From: Proteobacteria bacterium UBA652 | GTDB taxonomy: Bacteria; Pseudomonadota; Gammaproteobacteria; Nitrosococcales; Methylophagaceae | Reading direction: 5' to 3' | DNA: 12,027 nucleotides | NCBI GenBank assembly: GCA_002299915.1 | Contig: DBOG01000065.1 | Span: forward strand, 1-12,027 | Shown here: positions 1-6,955 of the stretch, piece after piece | Layout: each line of letters starts with the position of its first letter | How positions within the stretch are numbered: the first letter of the stretch is position 1 | Position numbers and translations under genes: made by a program | Notes under the pieces: model-generated | Seen by the model: only the letters and a program-made list of their open reading frames with translations | What the model was told of the DNA's origin: nothing | Database searches by the model: none

Positions 1-60
1 AACGCCTATTGAGGTAAAATCTAGAAATCGGGTCGTTGCACTTTGTTGTTGAATCCACCG
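1..60 (+). mobile_element. Possible right end of an IS30-family element (transposase C-terminus plus terminal repeat)
   Basis: Reading from base 2 gives TPIEVKSRNRVVALCC and a stop at 50-52. The pattern TPxEV followed by VAL and one or two residues before the stop resembles the C-terminus of IS30-family transposases, which usually end '...LGxxTPxEV...VAL'. The stretch around the stop (GTTGCACTTTGTTGTTGAATCCACC, spread over roughly 34-58) looks like the terminal repeat of such elements, which commonly overlaps the transposase stop codon. The element body lies outside the window, so the matching left repeat and the DDE core cannot be seen. The call rests on 16 residues and remembered family features; it could be chance. 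Confidence 0.4.
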
Positions 61-245
61 ATCTGGTATTATTTCACTCTAAACAACGACATTAATGAGG
101 CCTTTGCACGCACAGGTGTTTTGTTCTATAGCAATGCGAAAGCGTACGGAGTAAGGGAGTTTATAACTATAAATGACCGAGTGAGTATGTTTTCAACGCC
201 GCTAGAGAATAAAATAACAAGTGAGTAACGGTCGGAAAGGTACTT
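61..245. other. Non-coding lead-in to purB
   Basis: This stretch lies between the presumed IS end and purB. I see no convincing gene: an open frame of 61 codons at 43-228 starts inside the presumed IS end, has no Shine-Dalgarno and no recognisable motif. Bases 97-113 (GAGGCCTTTGCACGCAC) resemble the outer end of some IS5-type elements, with weak support. The purB promoter should be here, but no well-spaced -35/-10 pair or PurR-type palindrome stands out. GGAAAGG at 234-240 is a good Shine-Dalgarno 5 nt before the purB ATG. Confidence 0.5.
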
Positions 246-1613
246 ATGGAACTCTCATCTCTTACTGCAATCTCCCCTATCGACGGCCGCTATGCCTCTA
301 AAACGGAAGCCTTACGCCCGCATTTTAGTGAATATGGTCTGATTAAAGCCCGTGTTACTGTTGAAGTGCAATGGTTGCGTATGTTGGCAGCTCATCCAGT
401 GATTGCCGAAGTACCGACATTAGATCGCGACGCGAATACTTTATTAGATCAAATCGTCGCTAATTTCTCGGTGGAAGATGCCGCCGAAATAAAAGATATT
501 GAACGCACCACCAATCATGATGTGAAAGCCGTTGAGTATTTTATTAAACGTAAATTCAAAGCTAATGCCAGCTTGGATAAAATCAATGAGTTTGTGCATT
601 TCGCTTGCACCTCTGAAGATATTAACAACCTCTCTTATGCCTTGATGCTCAATCAAGCGCGTAGTGATGTGATTCTGCCGCAAATGAATGCGGTTATTCA
701 AGCCATCCGCGCCATTGCCCATGAGCATGCCGCGACACCGATGATGTCTCGCACCCACGGTCAACCTGCTTCCCCAACCACATTAGGTAAAGAAATGGCC
801 AATGTAGTCATTCGCCTACAACGCCAATATCAACAAATTGAAGACACGGTGATTTATGGCAAGATCAATGGCGCAGTCGGTAACTATAATGCCCATTTAT
901 CGGCTTACCCCGATGTGAATTGGCCTGCCGCTGCCCAAAGCATGATTGATGGCCTTGGGCTCACGCTCAATAGCCATACCACCCAAATCGAACCCCATGA
1001 CTATATGGCCGAGATTTTCCAAGCGACGATTCGATTTAATACCATTCTCATCGACTTCTGCCGCGATGTTTGGAGCTATATCTCGATTGGTTATTTCAAA
1101 CAAAAAACCGTTAAGGGTGAAATCGGCTCATCAACCATGCCGCATAAGGTCAACCCGATTGATTTCGAAAATGCCGAAGGCAATCTCGGCATTGCCAATG
1201 CCGTATTCGATCACCTCGCATTAAAACTGCCGATTTCTCGCTGGCAGCGTGATTTAACCGATTCAACCGTGTTGCGTAACCTCGGCGTGGGTTATGCACA
1301 CACACTTATTGCCTGCAACTCAGCATTAAAAGGTATCAGTAAGCTCGACCCCTCACCAGAAGCAATGGCGGCTGATTTAGATGCCAACTGGGAAGTACTG
1401 GCCGAACCGATTCAAACCGTGATGCGTCGTTATGGTATCGAAAATCCCTACGAAAAACTGAAAGACCTCACCCGTGGTGCCCGTGTGAATCAACAGATCA
1501 TGCGTGACTTTATTGATACACTTGAATTACCACAGGAAGCCAAAAACAGTCTCTACGCTCTCACCCCTGCCAATTATATTGGTAATGCAGCAGCACAGGC
1601 GCGGGATTGTTAG
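246..1613 (+). CDS. purB: Adenylosuccinate lyase
   Basis: PurB catalyses two beta-eliminations that release fumarate: SAICAR to AICAR in IMP synthesis, and adenylosuccinate to AMP. It is a cytosolic homotetramer of the fumarase/aspartase superfamily. The 455-residue product matches the E. coli type by eye over its full length, including the start MELSSLTAISPIDGRY. Visible signatures are TTNHDVKAVEYF (88-99), TSEDINN (122-128), SRTHGQPAS (168-176) with the catalytic His171, and the flexible-loop signature GEIGSSTMPHKVNPIDFEN (291-309) carrying the catalytic Ser295. GGAAAGG at 234-240 supports the chosen ATG. In E. coli-like genomes purB usually follows hflD and mnmA; here the upstream side is instead non-coding with a possible IS end. 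A small gene follows after 9 nt, probably on the same transcript. Confidence 0.98.
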   Translation: MELSSLTAISPIDGRYASKTEALRPHFSEYGLIKARVTVEVQWLRMLAAHPVIAEVPTLDRDANTLLDQIVANFSVEDAAEIKDIERTTNHDVKAVEYFIKRKFKANASLDKINEFVHFACTSEDINNLSYALMLNQARSDVILPQMNAVIQAIRAIAHEHAATPMMSRTHGQPASPTTLGKEMANVVIRLQRQYQQIEDTVIYGKINGAVGNYNAHLSAYPDVNWPAAAQSMIDGLGLTLNSHTTQIEPHDYMAEIFQATIRFNTILIDFCRDVWSYISIGYFKQKTVKGEIGSSTMPHKVNPIDFENAEGNLGIANAVFDHLALKLPISRWQRDLTDSTVLRNLGVGYAHTLIACNSALKGISKLDPSPEAMAADLDANWEVLAEPIQTVMRRYGIENPYEKLKDLTRGARVNQQIMRDFIDTLELPQEAKNSLYALTPANYIGNAAAQARDC

Positions 1614-1622
1614 GCAACACTT

Positions 1623-2102
1623 ATGCCCGACATAATCCAATTCGATAGCCGGGATGAAGCCAGAACGCTGGCTTTAGAACTTTGCCAACAAGCGCAGCGG
1701 GAAATCTGCTTTTTTGGTAATCGTCTTGATCCTGTCTTATTCGACAATAATGAATTTGTTGACGCTCTGAGTGACTTTGCACGGCGCAGTAAACATACCC
1801 AGGTGAAGTTTGTGGTGCATGATACCCGCCAAAACACGGCGGATGGCCATCTACTTATTCCCTTGGCACAAAGGCTCACCAGTCATATACATATCCATAA
1901 AACGCCTGAAAAACACCAGAATTTGACACAAATGTTCATGTTAGTTGATCAAAATGGCTATTTATATTGTCCTAGTCATACGCGTCATCGCGGCCGCACC
2001 TCGTTTGATGATGCATTAGAAGTCCGTAGACTGCGAAAAACCTTCGATAACTTGTGGGATCACAGTACACCAGACAGCAATATAAGACGATTAGGAATAT
2101 AA
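1623..2102 (+). CDS. Small conserved protein, DUF7931-like
   Basis: A 159-residue cytosolic protein with no signal peptide or membrane segment. It resembles the domain (DUF7931 as I remember it) that in many gammaproteobacteria is fused to a GNAT acetyltransferase; here it stands alone. The pattern is an N-terminal helix (EARTLALELCQQAQREICFF, about residues 12-31), an RLDPVLFDNNEFVDAL segment, a strand KFVVHD, a LAQRLTSHIHIH strand, a MLVDQNGYLYCP strand and a C-terminal FDNLWDHS...IRRLGI end. The alternating strands and the 'N..F..AL..F.RRS' section suggest a phospholipase-D-like fold, but no HxK(x4)D motif is visible, so catalysis is not supported. Only 9 nt separate it from purB and there is no strong Shine-Dalgarno, suggesting translational coupling. 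No specific function can be given. Confidence 0.8.
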   Translation: MPDIIQFDSRDEARTLALELCQQAQREICFFGNRLDPVLFDNNEFVDALSDFARRSKHTQVKFVVHDTRQNTADGHLLIPLAQRLTSHIHIHKTPEKHQNLTQMFMLVDQNGYLYCPSHTRHRGRTSFDDALEVRRLRKTFDNLWDHSTPDSNIRRLGI

Positions 2103-2165
2103 ATTTAGTCGTTCAGCTTCCCTTCGATAGGTGTAGGGCGAATGGCATAAGGGGAATAAGAAAAA

Positions 2166-2978
2166 ATGAATAAGCTAGTGAAAATAGGCTTGCTCAGTTT
2201 GATGTTGTTATTTAATAGCAGCATCATATGGGCAGAAGAAACCATTGAAACCATTCAGCTCAATTATCGCTTACCCAGCGATATTATTGAACAAGTGCAG
2301 GCCTTTATGCCGCAAGGTGCAACAGCCCGTGCTTATCATAATATGATCGTGGTTAAGGCAAGCCCTGCAGAAGTCGAAGAAATTAGGGCATTGATTGGTA
2401 AATTAGATATCCCCTTACAACGGGTAAAAATAACAGTATTAAATAGTGATCGTGTGTTATCCCATGATGATTTGGTACAGCTTTCGACTGATATTCGTAT
2501 TTCTAATGATGGCGTGAATGGTGGTGTGTCTGTTTATAGCGAAACAGATAGACGCCGCAGTAACCATAATCAAACTTACCAAGCGCAAGGCATCGCAGGC
2601 AATCCTATCTTTATTTCAATGGGCCGCGCCATTCCGCAGCAGCAACGGTATTTGGTGTTTTTGCCGTATGGAGGGATCGCGGAACAAAGCCATCATTATT
2701 ACTTAAATGTAAACAGTGGTTTTCAAGCGGTGGCACGCGTGCAAGATAATGGTCTCGCTATTGTTGATATCCATCCTGTATTCAGTCGTTTTTCTGGTTA
2801 TGAAGGTGAATATGAGCAAAGTGAAATCGCCACCCAAATTTCAGGTCCTGTTGGCGCTTGGATAAAGCTTGGCCAGATTGATAATGAAATAAATGTCGAT
2901 AATCGGGCTGTAACGCGCTACCATAGCGACTATCAAAAACAACAAACCATCTATCTACGAGTAGACACACTAAATTAA
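2166..2978 (+). CDS. Exported protein with secretin-type N-domain
   Basis: A 270-residue protein with a clear Sec signal peptide: basic start MNKLVK, a hydrophobic core, and a probable cleavage after WA at residue 23. Residues about 27-95 (IQLNYRLPSDIIEQVQAFMP ... VKASPAEVEEIRALIGKLDIP) have the beta-alpha-beta-beta-alpha pattern of the N1/NolW domains of secretins such as GspD or PilQ, ending in the usual 'LD.P..RV.I' strand. The rest is beta-rich; GFQAVARVQDNGLAIVDIHP and the QISGPVGAWIKLGQID segment recall secretin core strands ('V.P.V..G..V.L.I.P', 'G....LGG'), but at 270 residues a complete gated channel is unlikely. Probably periplasmic or outer-membrane associated. GGGG at 2151-2154 serves as Shine-Dalgarno. 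The 63-nt gap upstream leaves its own promoter possible. No type II or type IV pilus genes are nearby, so the partner is unknown. Confidence 0.75.
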   Translation: MNKLVKIGLLSLMLLFNSSIIWAEETIETIQLNYRLPSDIIEQVQAFMPQGATARAYHNMIVVKASPAEVEEIRALIGKLDIPLQRVKITVLNSDRVLSHDDLVQLSTDIRISNDGVNGGVSVYSETDRRRSNHNQTYQAQGIAGNPIFISMGRAIPQQQRYLVFLPYGGIAEQSHHYYLNVNSGFQAVARVQDNGLAIVDIHPVFSRFSGYEGEYEQSEIATQISGPVGAWIKLGQIDNEINVDNRAVTRYHSDYQKQQTIYLRVDTLN

Positions 2979-2982
2979 GACA

Positions 2983-3020
2983 CCTTAATCTTAAACAAAA
3001 ATCCTAAATTTATATTAAGG
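2983..3020 (+). promoter_or_regulatory. Inverted repeat overlapping the nitroreductase Shine-Dalgarno
   Basis: CCTTAAT at 2983-2989 is the exact reverse complement of ATTAAGG at 3014-3020, with 24 nt between. The 3' arm runs into AAGGAAGG (3017-3024), the ribosome-binding site of the next gene. In RNA the stem could hide half of that site. The stem is short, AT-rich and has a long loop, so it may be chance. Confidence 0.25.
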
Positions 3021-3032
3021 AAGGAATATTTC

Positions 3033-3638
3033 ATGGATGTAAAACAAGCCATTATTAATCGCCGGTCAGTAAAGAAATTTGACCCTGAACATACGATAAC
3101 TGAAGCAGAGATTACCGAACTCATGGCACATGCCATCCTCTCCCCTACGGCATTCAATATCCAACATTGGCGGTTTGTGCGCGTACAAGATCCCGCTGTT
3201 CGCCAGCAGATCCAAGATGTAAGTTGGGGGCAGGTACAAGTAACTGAGGCCTCTTTATTACTTGTGTTATGTGCAGATCTGAATGCCTGGGAAAAATCAC
3301 CAGAGCGCTATTGGGTGAATGCGCCTGAGGAAGTGCAAGGATTTTTATTGCCTGCGATTGCAGACTATTACACCAATCACCATCAAGCACAGCGGGATGA
3401 ATGCTTTCGTTCCTCTAGCATTGCAGCAACGACCATTATGTTAATGGCACAAGAGATGGGCTATGATAGCTGCCCGATGGATGGTTTTGATTTTGATAAA
3501 GTCGCCAAGATCATTAACTTGCCTCATGATCACATTATTACCATGATGATTACCATTGGCAAGAAAACAGAAGAGGCACGACCACGCGGCGGTCAGTTAC
3601 CGCTTAATGAAGTCCTTCTCACCGATAAATTCAACTAG
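3033..3638 (+). CDS. Nitroreductase-family FMN oxidoreductase
   Basis: A 201-residue member of the FMN-dependent nitroreductase superfamily, homodimeric cytosolic enzymes that use NAD(P)H to reduce nitro compounds, quinones or flavins; the natural substrate is seldom known. The FMN-phosphate motif is at residues 10-12 (RRS) within NRRSVKKF, the second FMN contact is SPTAFNIQHWRF (37-48), and the C-terminal section has MGYDSCPMDGFDFDKV and PRGGQLPL, where the second Arg usually contacts the flavin phosphate. Length is normal for the family and no part is missing. AAGGAAGG at 3017-3024 gives a strong ribosome-binding site 8 nt before the ATG. Its stop codon overlaps the Shine-Dalgarno of the antiporter gene, so the two are probably coupled; no functional link between them is evident. 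Confidence 0.92.
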   Translation: MDVKQAIINRRSVKKFDPEHTITEAEITELMAHAILSPTAFNIQHWRFVRVQDPAVRQQIQDVSWGQVQVTEASLLLVLCADLNAWEKSPERYWVNAPEEVQGFLLPAIADYYTNHHQAQRDECFRSSSIAATTIMLMAQEMGYDSCPMDGFDFDKVAKIINLPHDHIITMMITIGKKTEEARPRGGQLPLNEVLLTDKFN

Positions 3639-3641
3639 GAG
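3637..3641 (+). promoter_or_regulatory. Shine-Dalgarno overlapping the preceding stop codon
   Basis: AGGAG at 3637-3641 overlaps the TAG stop (3636-3638) of the nitroreductase and lies 5 nt before the ATG at 3647. This supports that start and suggests that ribosomes ending the first gene start the second. Confidence 0.8.
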
Positions 3642-3646
3642 AACGT

Positions 3647-5458
3647 ATGCACACAGATGCGCTTATTGCCATTTCCGTTATCGGTATTGTTGCCACTTTA
3701 TGCCAATGGTTTGCTTGGTGGGTTAAGCTACCCGCTATCGTGTTTTTACTATTAGCAGGCCTGGTACTCGGCCCCTTAATGGGTTGGCTCAATCCTGATG
3801 ACCTATTTGGTGATCTGTTATTTCCATTTGTGTCGCTCTCGGTGGCGATCATCTTATTTGAAGGTGCCTTAACCTTAAGATTTCATGAAATCAAAGGCTT
3901 GCAGCAGGTTGTTAGAAACATGCTTACCTTTGGCGTGGTGATTATTTGGGCGATCATCGCCATTGCCACCCATTATTTACTCGACTTTACATGGGAATTA
4001 TCACTGCTATTTGGTGCCATTATGGTGGTGACAGGACCCACTGTTATTGTCCCTATGCTGCGTACTGTCCGCCCCAATGCTGCTATCTCCAACATCCTAA
4101 AATGGGAAGGTATTGCGATTGATCCCATCGGTGCTATTCTCGCCGTATTGGTATTCGAATTTATTCTATCGGGATTAGGCCAAGGCCACTACCCTACTTT
4201 CAGCCATACCTTGCTGGCCTTTAGCAAAACAATCGCCATTGGCACCGCTATCGGTGCGATTGCAGGCTATTTATTAGGACTGGTATTACGTCATCACCTA
4301 TTGCCTGAATATTTACATAATGTGGCAACACTTACACTGGTTTTTGCCACCTTTGCACTCGCCAACCACCTTTCTGAAGAATCAGGCTTGCTCACCGTTA
4401 CCGTTATGGGGATCTGGCTGGCTAATATGAAAGGCTTTTCAATGGAAAATATTCTAGATTTCAAAGAAAGTCTCAGCGTATTACTTATTTCTGGGCTGTT
4501 TATTCTACTCGCAGCACGGTTAAACTTTGACCAGTTTACAGCCTTAGGTTGGGGCGGAATCGGCGTATTCTTGATCATTCAGTTTATCGCCCGTCCTGTT
4601 AAAGTATTTGCTTGCACTTGGCGTTCTGATCTCTCTTGGCAAGAGAAAAGCCTCATCAGTTGGATTGGCCCACGTGGGATCGTCGCGGCTGCGGTAAGCG
4701 CTCTATTTGCCCTTCGCTTAGAGGAAATCGGCTTTCCAAATGCTGAATTATTAGTCCCTCTGGCCTTCACTATTATTATCGGCACCGTATTCTTACAAGG
4801 CGCAACAGCTAAGATTTTAGCCAATCAACTCGGCGTTGCCGAACCTGAAAGCAAAGGTTTTTTGATTATTGGCGCCAATCCCGTTGCTAGAATGTTCGCA
4901 AAAGCATTAAATGATCATGGTTTTCGTGCCCGCCTTACCGATACCAGTTGGACCAATGCCAGTACGGCGCGTATGGAAGGATTAGATACTTATTATGGTA
5001 ATGCCGTCTCCGAACATGCCGATCGCCATCTTGATTTGGTTGGGCTGGGCCACGTGCTTACGCTCACCCCTCAAAATGAGCTCAATGCGCTTGCTGGCCT
5101 GCGCTACCGAACAGAATTTGGTAATCAGCACATATTTACCATCTCAACAGATAGAGATAAAGAAGGTGAAAGCAATCGCAAGCGAGCACAACATGATGCC
5201 AAAGTCTTGTTTGACGAAGATATTAACTTTGCTAAGCTGGCGAGCTATATTTCTAAGGGCGCAATCGTTAAACAAACAAAACTGGGCGAAAGCTTTGACT
5301 ATGAAGCATACCAAGCACAATATGGTAAAAACGCGATTCCATTATTCGCTTTGGATAATAAAGATCGTCTACATTTTTTCACAGATATTGCTAGCTTTAA
5401 ACCCACCGAGGATTGGACAATAGTGGCTTTGGTGCGGGAAGATGAAAAAACCAAGTAA
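3647..5458 (+). CDS. CPA1-family cation/H+ antiporter with C-terminal RCK/TrkA-N-like domain
   Basis: A 603-residue inner-membrane protein that should exchange protons for Na+ or K+, serving pH and salt balance. Residues 1-395 hold about 12 hydrophobic segments of the CPA1 (NhaP/NHE) type. Signatures include LLAGLVLGPLMGWL (35-48), ILFEGALTLRF (69-79), VVTGPTVIVPMLRTVRP (127-143), the ion-binding section EGIAIDPIGAILAV with Asp159, and the family hallmark SWIGPRGIVAAAVSALFALRL (338-358). Residues about 404-520 form a soluble TrkA-N/RCK-like domain: strand GFLIIGAN, helix PVARMFAKALNDHG, acidic TD at 431-432, and TLTPQNELNALAGLRYR. The glycine motif is GANPVA rather than GxGxxG, so nucleotide binding may be altered. 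About 80 further residues follow. The Smr gene overlaps its 3' end by 17 nt. Ion specificity cannot be read from the sequence. Confidence 0.93.
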   Translation: MHTDALIAISVIGIVATLCQWFAWWVKLPAIVFLLLAGLVLGPLMGWLNPDDLFGDLLFPFVSLSVAIILFEGALTLRFHEIKGLQQVVRNMLTFGVVIIWAIIAIATHYLLDFTWELSLLFGAIMVVTGPTVIVPMLRTVRPNAAISNILKWEGIAIDPIGAILAVLVFEFILSGLGQGHYPTFSHTLLAFSKTIAIGTAIGAIAGYLLGLVLRHHLLPEYLHNVATLTLVFATFALANHLSEESGLLTVTVMGIWLANMKGFSMENILDFKESLSVLLISGLFILLAARLNFDQFTALGWGGIGVFLIIQFIARPVKVFACTWRSDLSWQEKSLISWIGPRGIVAAAVSALFALRLEEIGFPNAELLVPLAFTIIIGTVFLQGATAKILANQLGVAEPESKGFLIIGANPVARMFAKALNDHGFRARLTDTSWTNASTARMEGLDTYYGNAVSEHADRHLDLVGLGHVLTLTPQNELNALAGLRYRTEFGNQHIFTISTDRDKEGESNRKRAQHDAKVLFDEDINFAKLASYISKGAIVKQTKLGESFDYEAYQAQYGKNAIPLFALDNKDRLHFFTDIASFKPTEDWTIVALVREDEKTK

Positions 5459-6176
5459 AATATCGGATGCTGATTTAGCCCTTTTCCTATCTGAAACAGG
5501 CGATATTGAACAGGTGACAACTAAGCTGTTTGTATCTGATGCAGCCAAGCCTAAAGCAGAGCGTATTCAAACCAACGCCCATGCAGCCTATCAAGCTGAA
5601 GACCAAGGCGAACAAGCGGAAGAAGCAAAAGAACCAGAGCAATTATTAGCTGAATCAGGTTTAGAAGGCGATGCCTTGTTCCATGAAGTATTTGGTGATG
5701 TCGAACGCTTGGCGGTAGATCAGCAACATCCTGATGCCACAGCGAAGACCCTGCCCGAAGCCACTGCTGCGGCTGCATTTAAAGACACGCCAACCCAAGC
5801 CCGCTTATCGGCTGAATTTGATCCGATTGAAGTTGGTAGCGAACAAATCCTCGAATTTCAGCGAGAGGAAGTGAAAGAAAACACCCTCAACCAGCTGCGG
5901 AGTGGACGGTTCAAGATTGAAGCCTCGCTAGATTTACACGGCATGACCGCCGCTATCGCCTGCCAAGCATTAGAAAAATTCTTATCCGATTGCCACCAAT
6001 ATCAGATCCACACTGTCCGCATCGTGCATGGTAAAGGCTGGAGCTCAAAAGATAATAAACCCGTGTTAAAAAGCATGGTCAATGCGTGGTTACAACAAAC
6101 TAACGCCGTGCAAGCCTTTTGCTCCACCCCAGAGCATGATGGTGGTGCGGGTGCGGTTTATGCGTTGTTGGAATGA
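5442..6176 (+). CDS. Smr-domain protein (putative endonuclease)
   Basis: A 244-residue cytosolic protein. Smr domains are nucleases of MutS2 and of stand-alone proteins such as E. coli SmrA and SmrB; SmrB cuts mRNA at collided ribosomes. The Smr domain occupies about residues 160-244: SLDLHGMT (162-169, with the catalytic DLHG motif), a helix AIACQALEKFLSDC, the strand and loop VRIVHGKGWSS (192-202) and the closing GGAGAVYALLE (234-244). The N-terminal ISDADLALFLSETGDIE is typical of proteobacterial Smr proteins and supports the start. Between the two, residues about 35-125 are rich in Glu, Ala and Gln and probably form a flexible or helical linker. The gene overlaps the antiporter by 17 nt; GGGAAG at 5436-5441 is very close to the ATG. 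Its TGA overlaps the next ATG. Whether it acts as SmrA or SmrB cannot be decided. Confidence 0.92.
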   Translation: MKKPSKISDADLALFLSETGDIEQVTTKLFVSDAAKPKAERIQTNAHAAYQAEDQGEQAEEAKEPEQLLAESGLEGDALFHEVFGDVERLAVDQQHPDATAKTLPEATAAAAFKDTPTQARLSAEFDPIEVGSEQILEFQREEVKENTLNQLRSGRFKIEASLDLHGMTAAIACQALEKFLSDCHQYQIHTVRIVHGKGWSSKDNKPVLKSMVNAWLQQTNAVQAFCSTPEHDGGAGAVYALLE

Positions 6177-6850
6177 AATACCTTTTTTTATACTTACTCC
6201 TAATACCCTATATCGTTTCTGCCGATACTAGCGTATGTTATGGAACGACCTCAAATGGTCGACTTGAAGATGGGGTTCAACTACCCAGTAAAGGCGACAA
6301 CTTTGTTGGATATAGCGAAATTGCACGGCTGGCAGGTCGTACTTATGTCCATTCTGAAGTAAAGACAATCATTGTTAATGCGTATAAAGCGTTAGAAACA
6401 GAACAGCCTGATAAAGTGTTTAAATATGCAGAGACAGGATGGGAAACAGGAGGCCAATTTAACCCCCATAAAACACACCAAAATGGTTTGTCTGTTGATT
6501 TTATGACACCCGTTATAAATTTAGAACAGAAATCTACCCACCTATCCACCCACCCTCTTAATAAGTTTGGCTATAACATCGAGTTCGATGAAAACGCCAC
6601 ACATGGTGATTTAACGATCGATTATATCGCTTTAGCCGCACATATTGTGGCATTACATAAAGCAGCAGAATTACTAGAACATGATCTATGGCGTGTTATC
6701 TTTGCTCCCGAATTACAGGAAAAATTATTTAAAACCCAATATGGTCCTTATTTACGCCAACATATTCAATTCTCAAAAAAACGATCTTGGGTGAGACATG
6801 ATGAACATTACCATATTGATTTTTCTATTCCTTGTAAGCCGTTAAATTAA
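6173..6850 (+). CDS. MepA-like penicillin-insensitive murein endopeptidase
   Basis: A 225-residue secreted metalloenzyme of the LAS (M74) type, expected to cut the D-Ala to meso-DAP cross-links of peptidoglycan in the periplasm. Residues 1-17 (MKYLFLYLLLIPYIVSA) are a signal peptide, with cleavage likely before DTS. Putative zinc ligands are His102 and Asp109 in HKTHQNGLSVDF (same His-x6-Asp spacing as MepA) and His214 in RHDEHYHIDF, with His212 as the likely general base region. Cys22 and Cys221 sit where MepA has its N- to C-terminal disulfide. The protein is shorter than E. coli MepA (about 274), and the Gly/Ala-rich stretch before the zinc motif is reduced to GWETGGQFNPHK. ATGA at 6173-6176 couples it to the Smr gene. 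Base composition looks more AT-rich than the genes before it. Confidence 0.88.
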   Translation: MKYLFLYLLLIPYIVSADTSVCYGTTSNGRLEDGVQLPSKGDNFVGYSEIARLAGRTYVHSEVKTIIVNAYKALETEQPDKVFKYAETGWETGGQFNPHKTHQNGLSVDFMTPVINLEQKSTHLSTHPLNKFGYNIEFDENATHGDLTIDYIALAAHIVALHKAAELLEHDLWRVIFAPELQEKLFKTQYGPYLRQHIQFSKKRSWVRHDEHYHIDFSIPCKPLN

Positions 6851-6876
6851 AACAATTTGCACTATAAAATAAGCTT

Positions 6877-6893
6877 TGCATTATTTTGGTGCG
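6877..6893 (+). promoter_or_regulatory. Candidate NtrC (GlnG) binding site
   Basis: TGCATTATTTTGGTGCG matches the NtrC consensus TGCACC-W4-TGGTGCA at 14 of 17 positions; the mismatches are TT for CC and the last base. It is centred about 95 bp upstream of the start point predicted from the sigma-54 element, a usual enhancer distance. A second half-site, TGCACT, lies at 6858-6863. Confidence 0.5.
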
Positions 6894-6910
6894 CTTAATT
6901 AAGTGCTTTT
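6891..6910 (+). terminator. Possible weak intrinsic terminator or palindrome
   Basis: GCGCTT-AATT-AAGTGC (6891-6906) is a near-perfect palindrome followed by TTTT (6907-6910). As RNA it gives a 6-bp stem with one G-U pair, a 4-nt loop and a short U run, about 40 nt after the endopeptidase stop. The stem is short and the U run brief. It touches the NtrC-like box, so it may instead be part of the protein-binding region. Confidence 0.3.
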
Positions 6911-6955
6911 ACTACCAACTCATGGTTCTCTTTACATTCCACTACTAATCATTAT

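Noticed and set aside
43..228. Open frame of 61 codons before purB on the + strand
   Set aside because: No Shine-Dalgarno, no family resemblance, and its start lies in the presumed IS end.
2103..2165. Terminator after the purB-linked gene (CCCT/AGGG pair at about 2120-2138)
   Set aside because: A 4-bp stem with no T run is not enough.
4995..5423. 142-codon open frame on the + strand inside the antiporter gene
   Set aside because: Out-of-frame shadow of the RCK-like domain, which has clear family signatures in its own frame.
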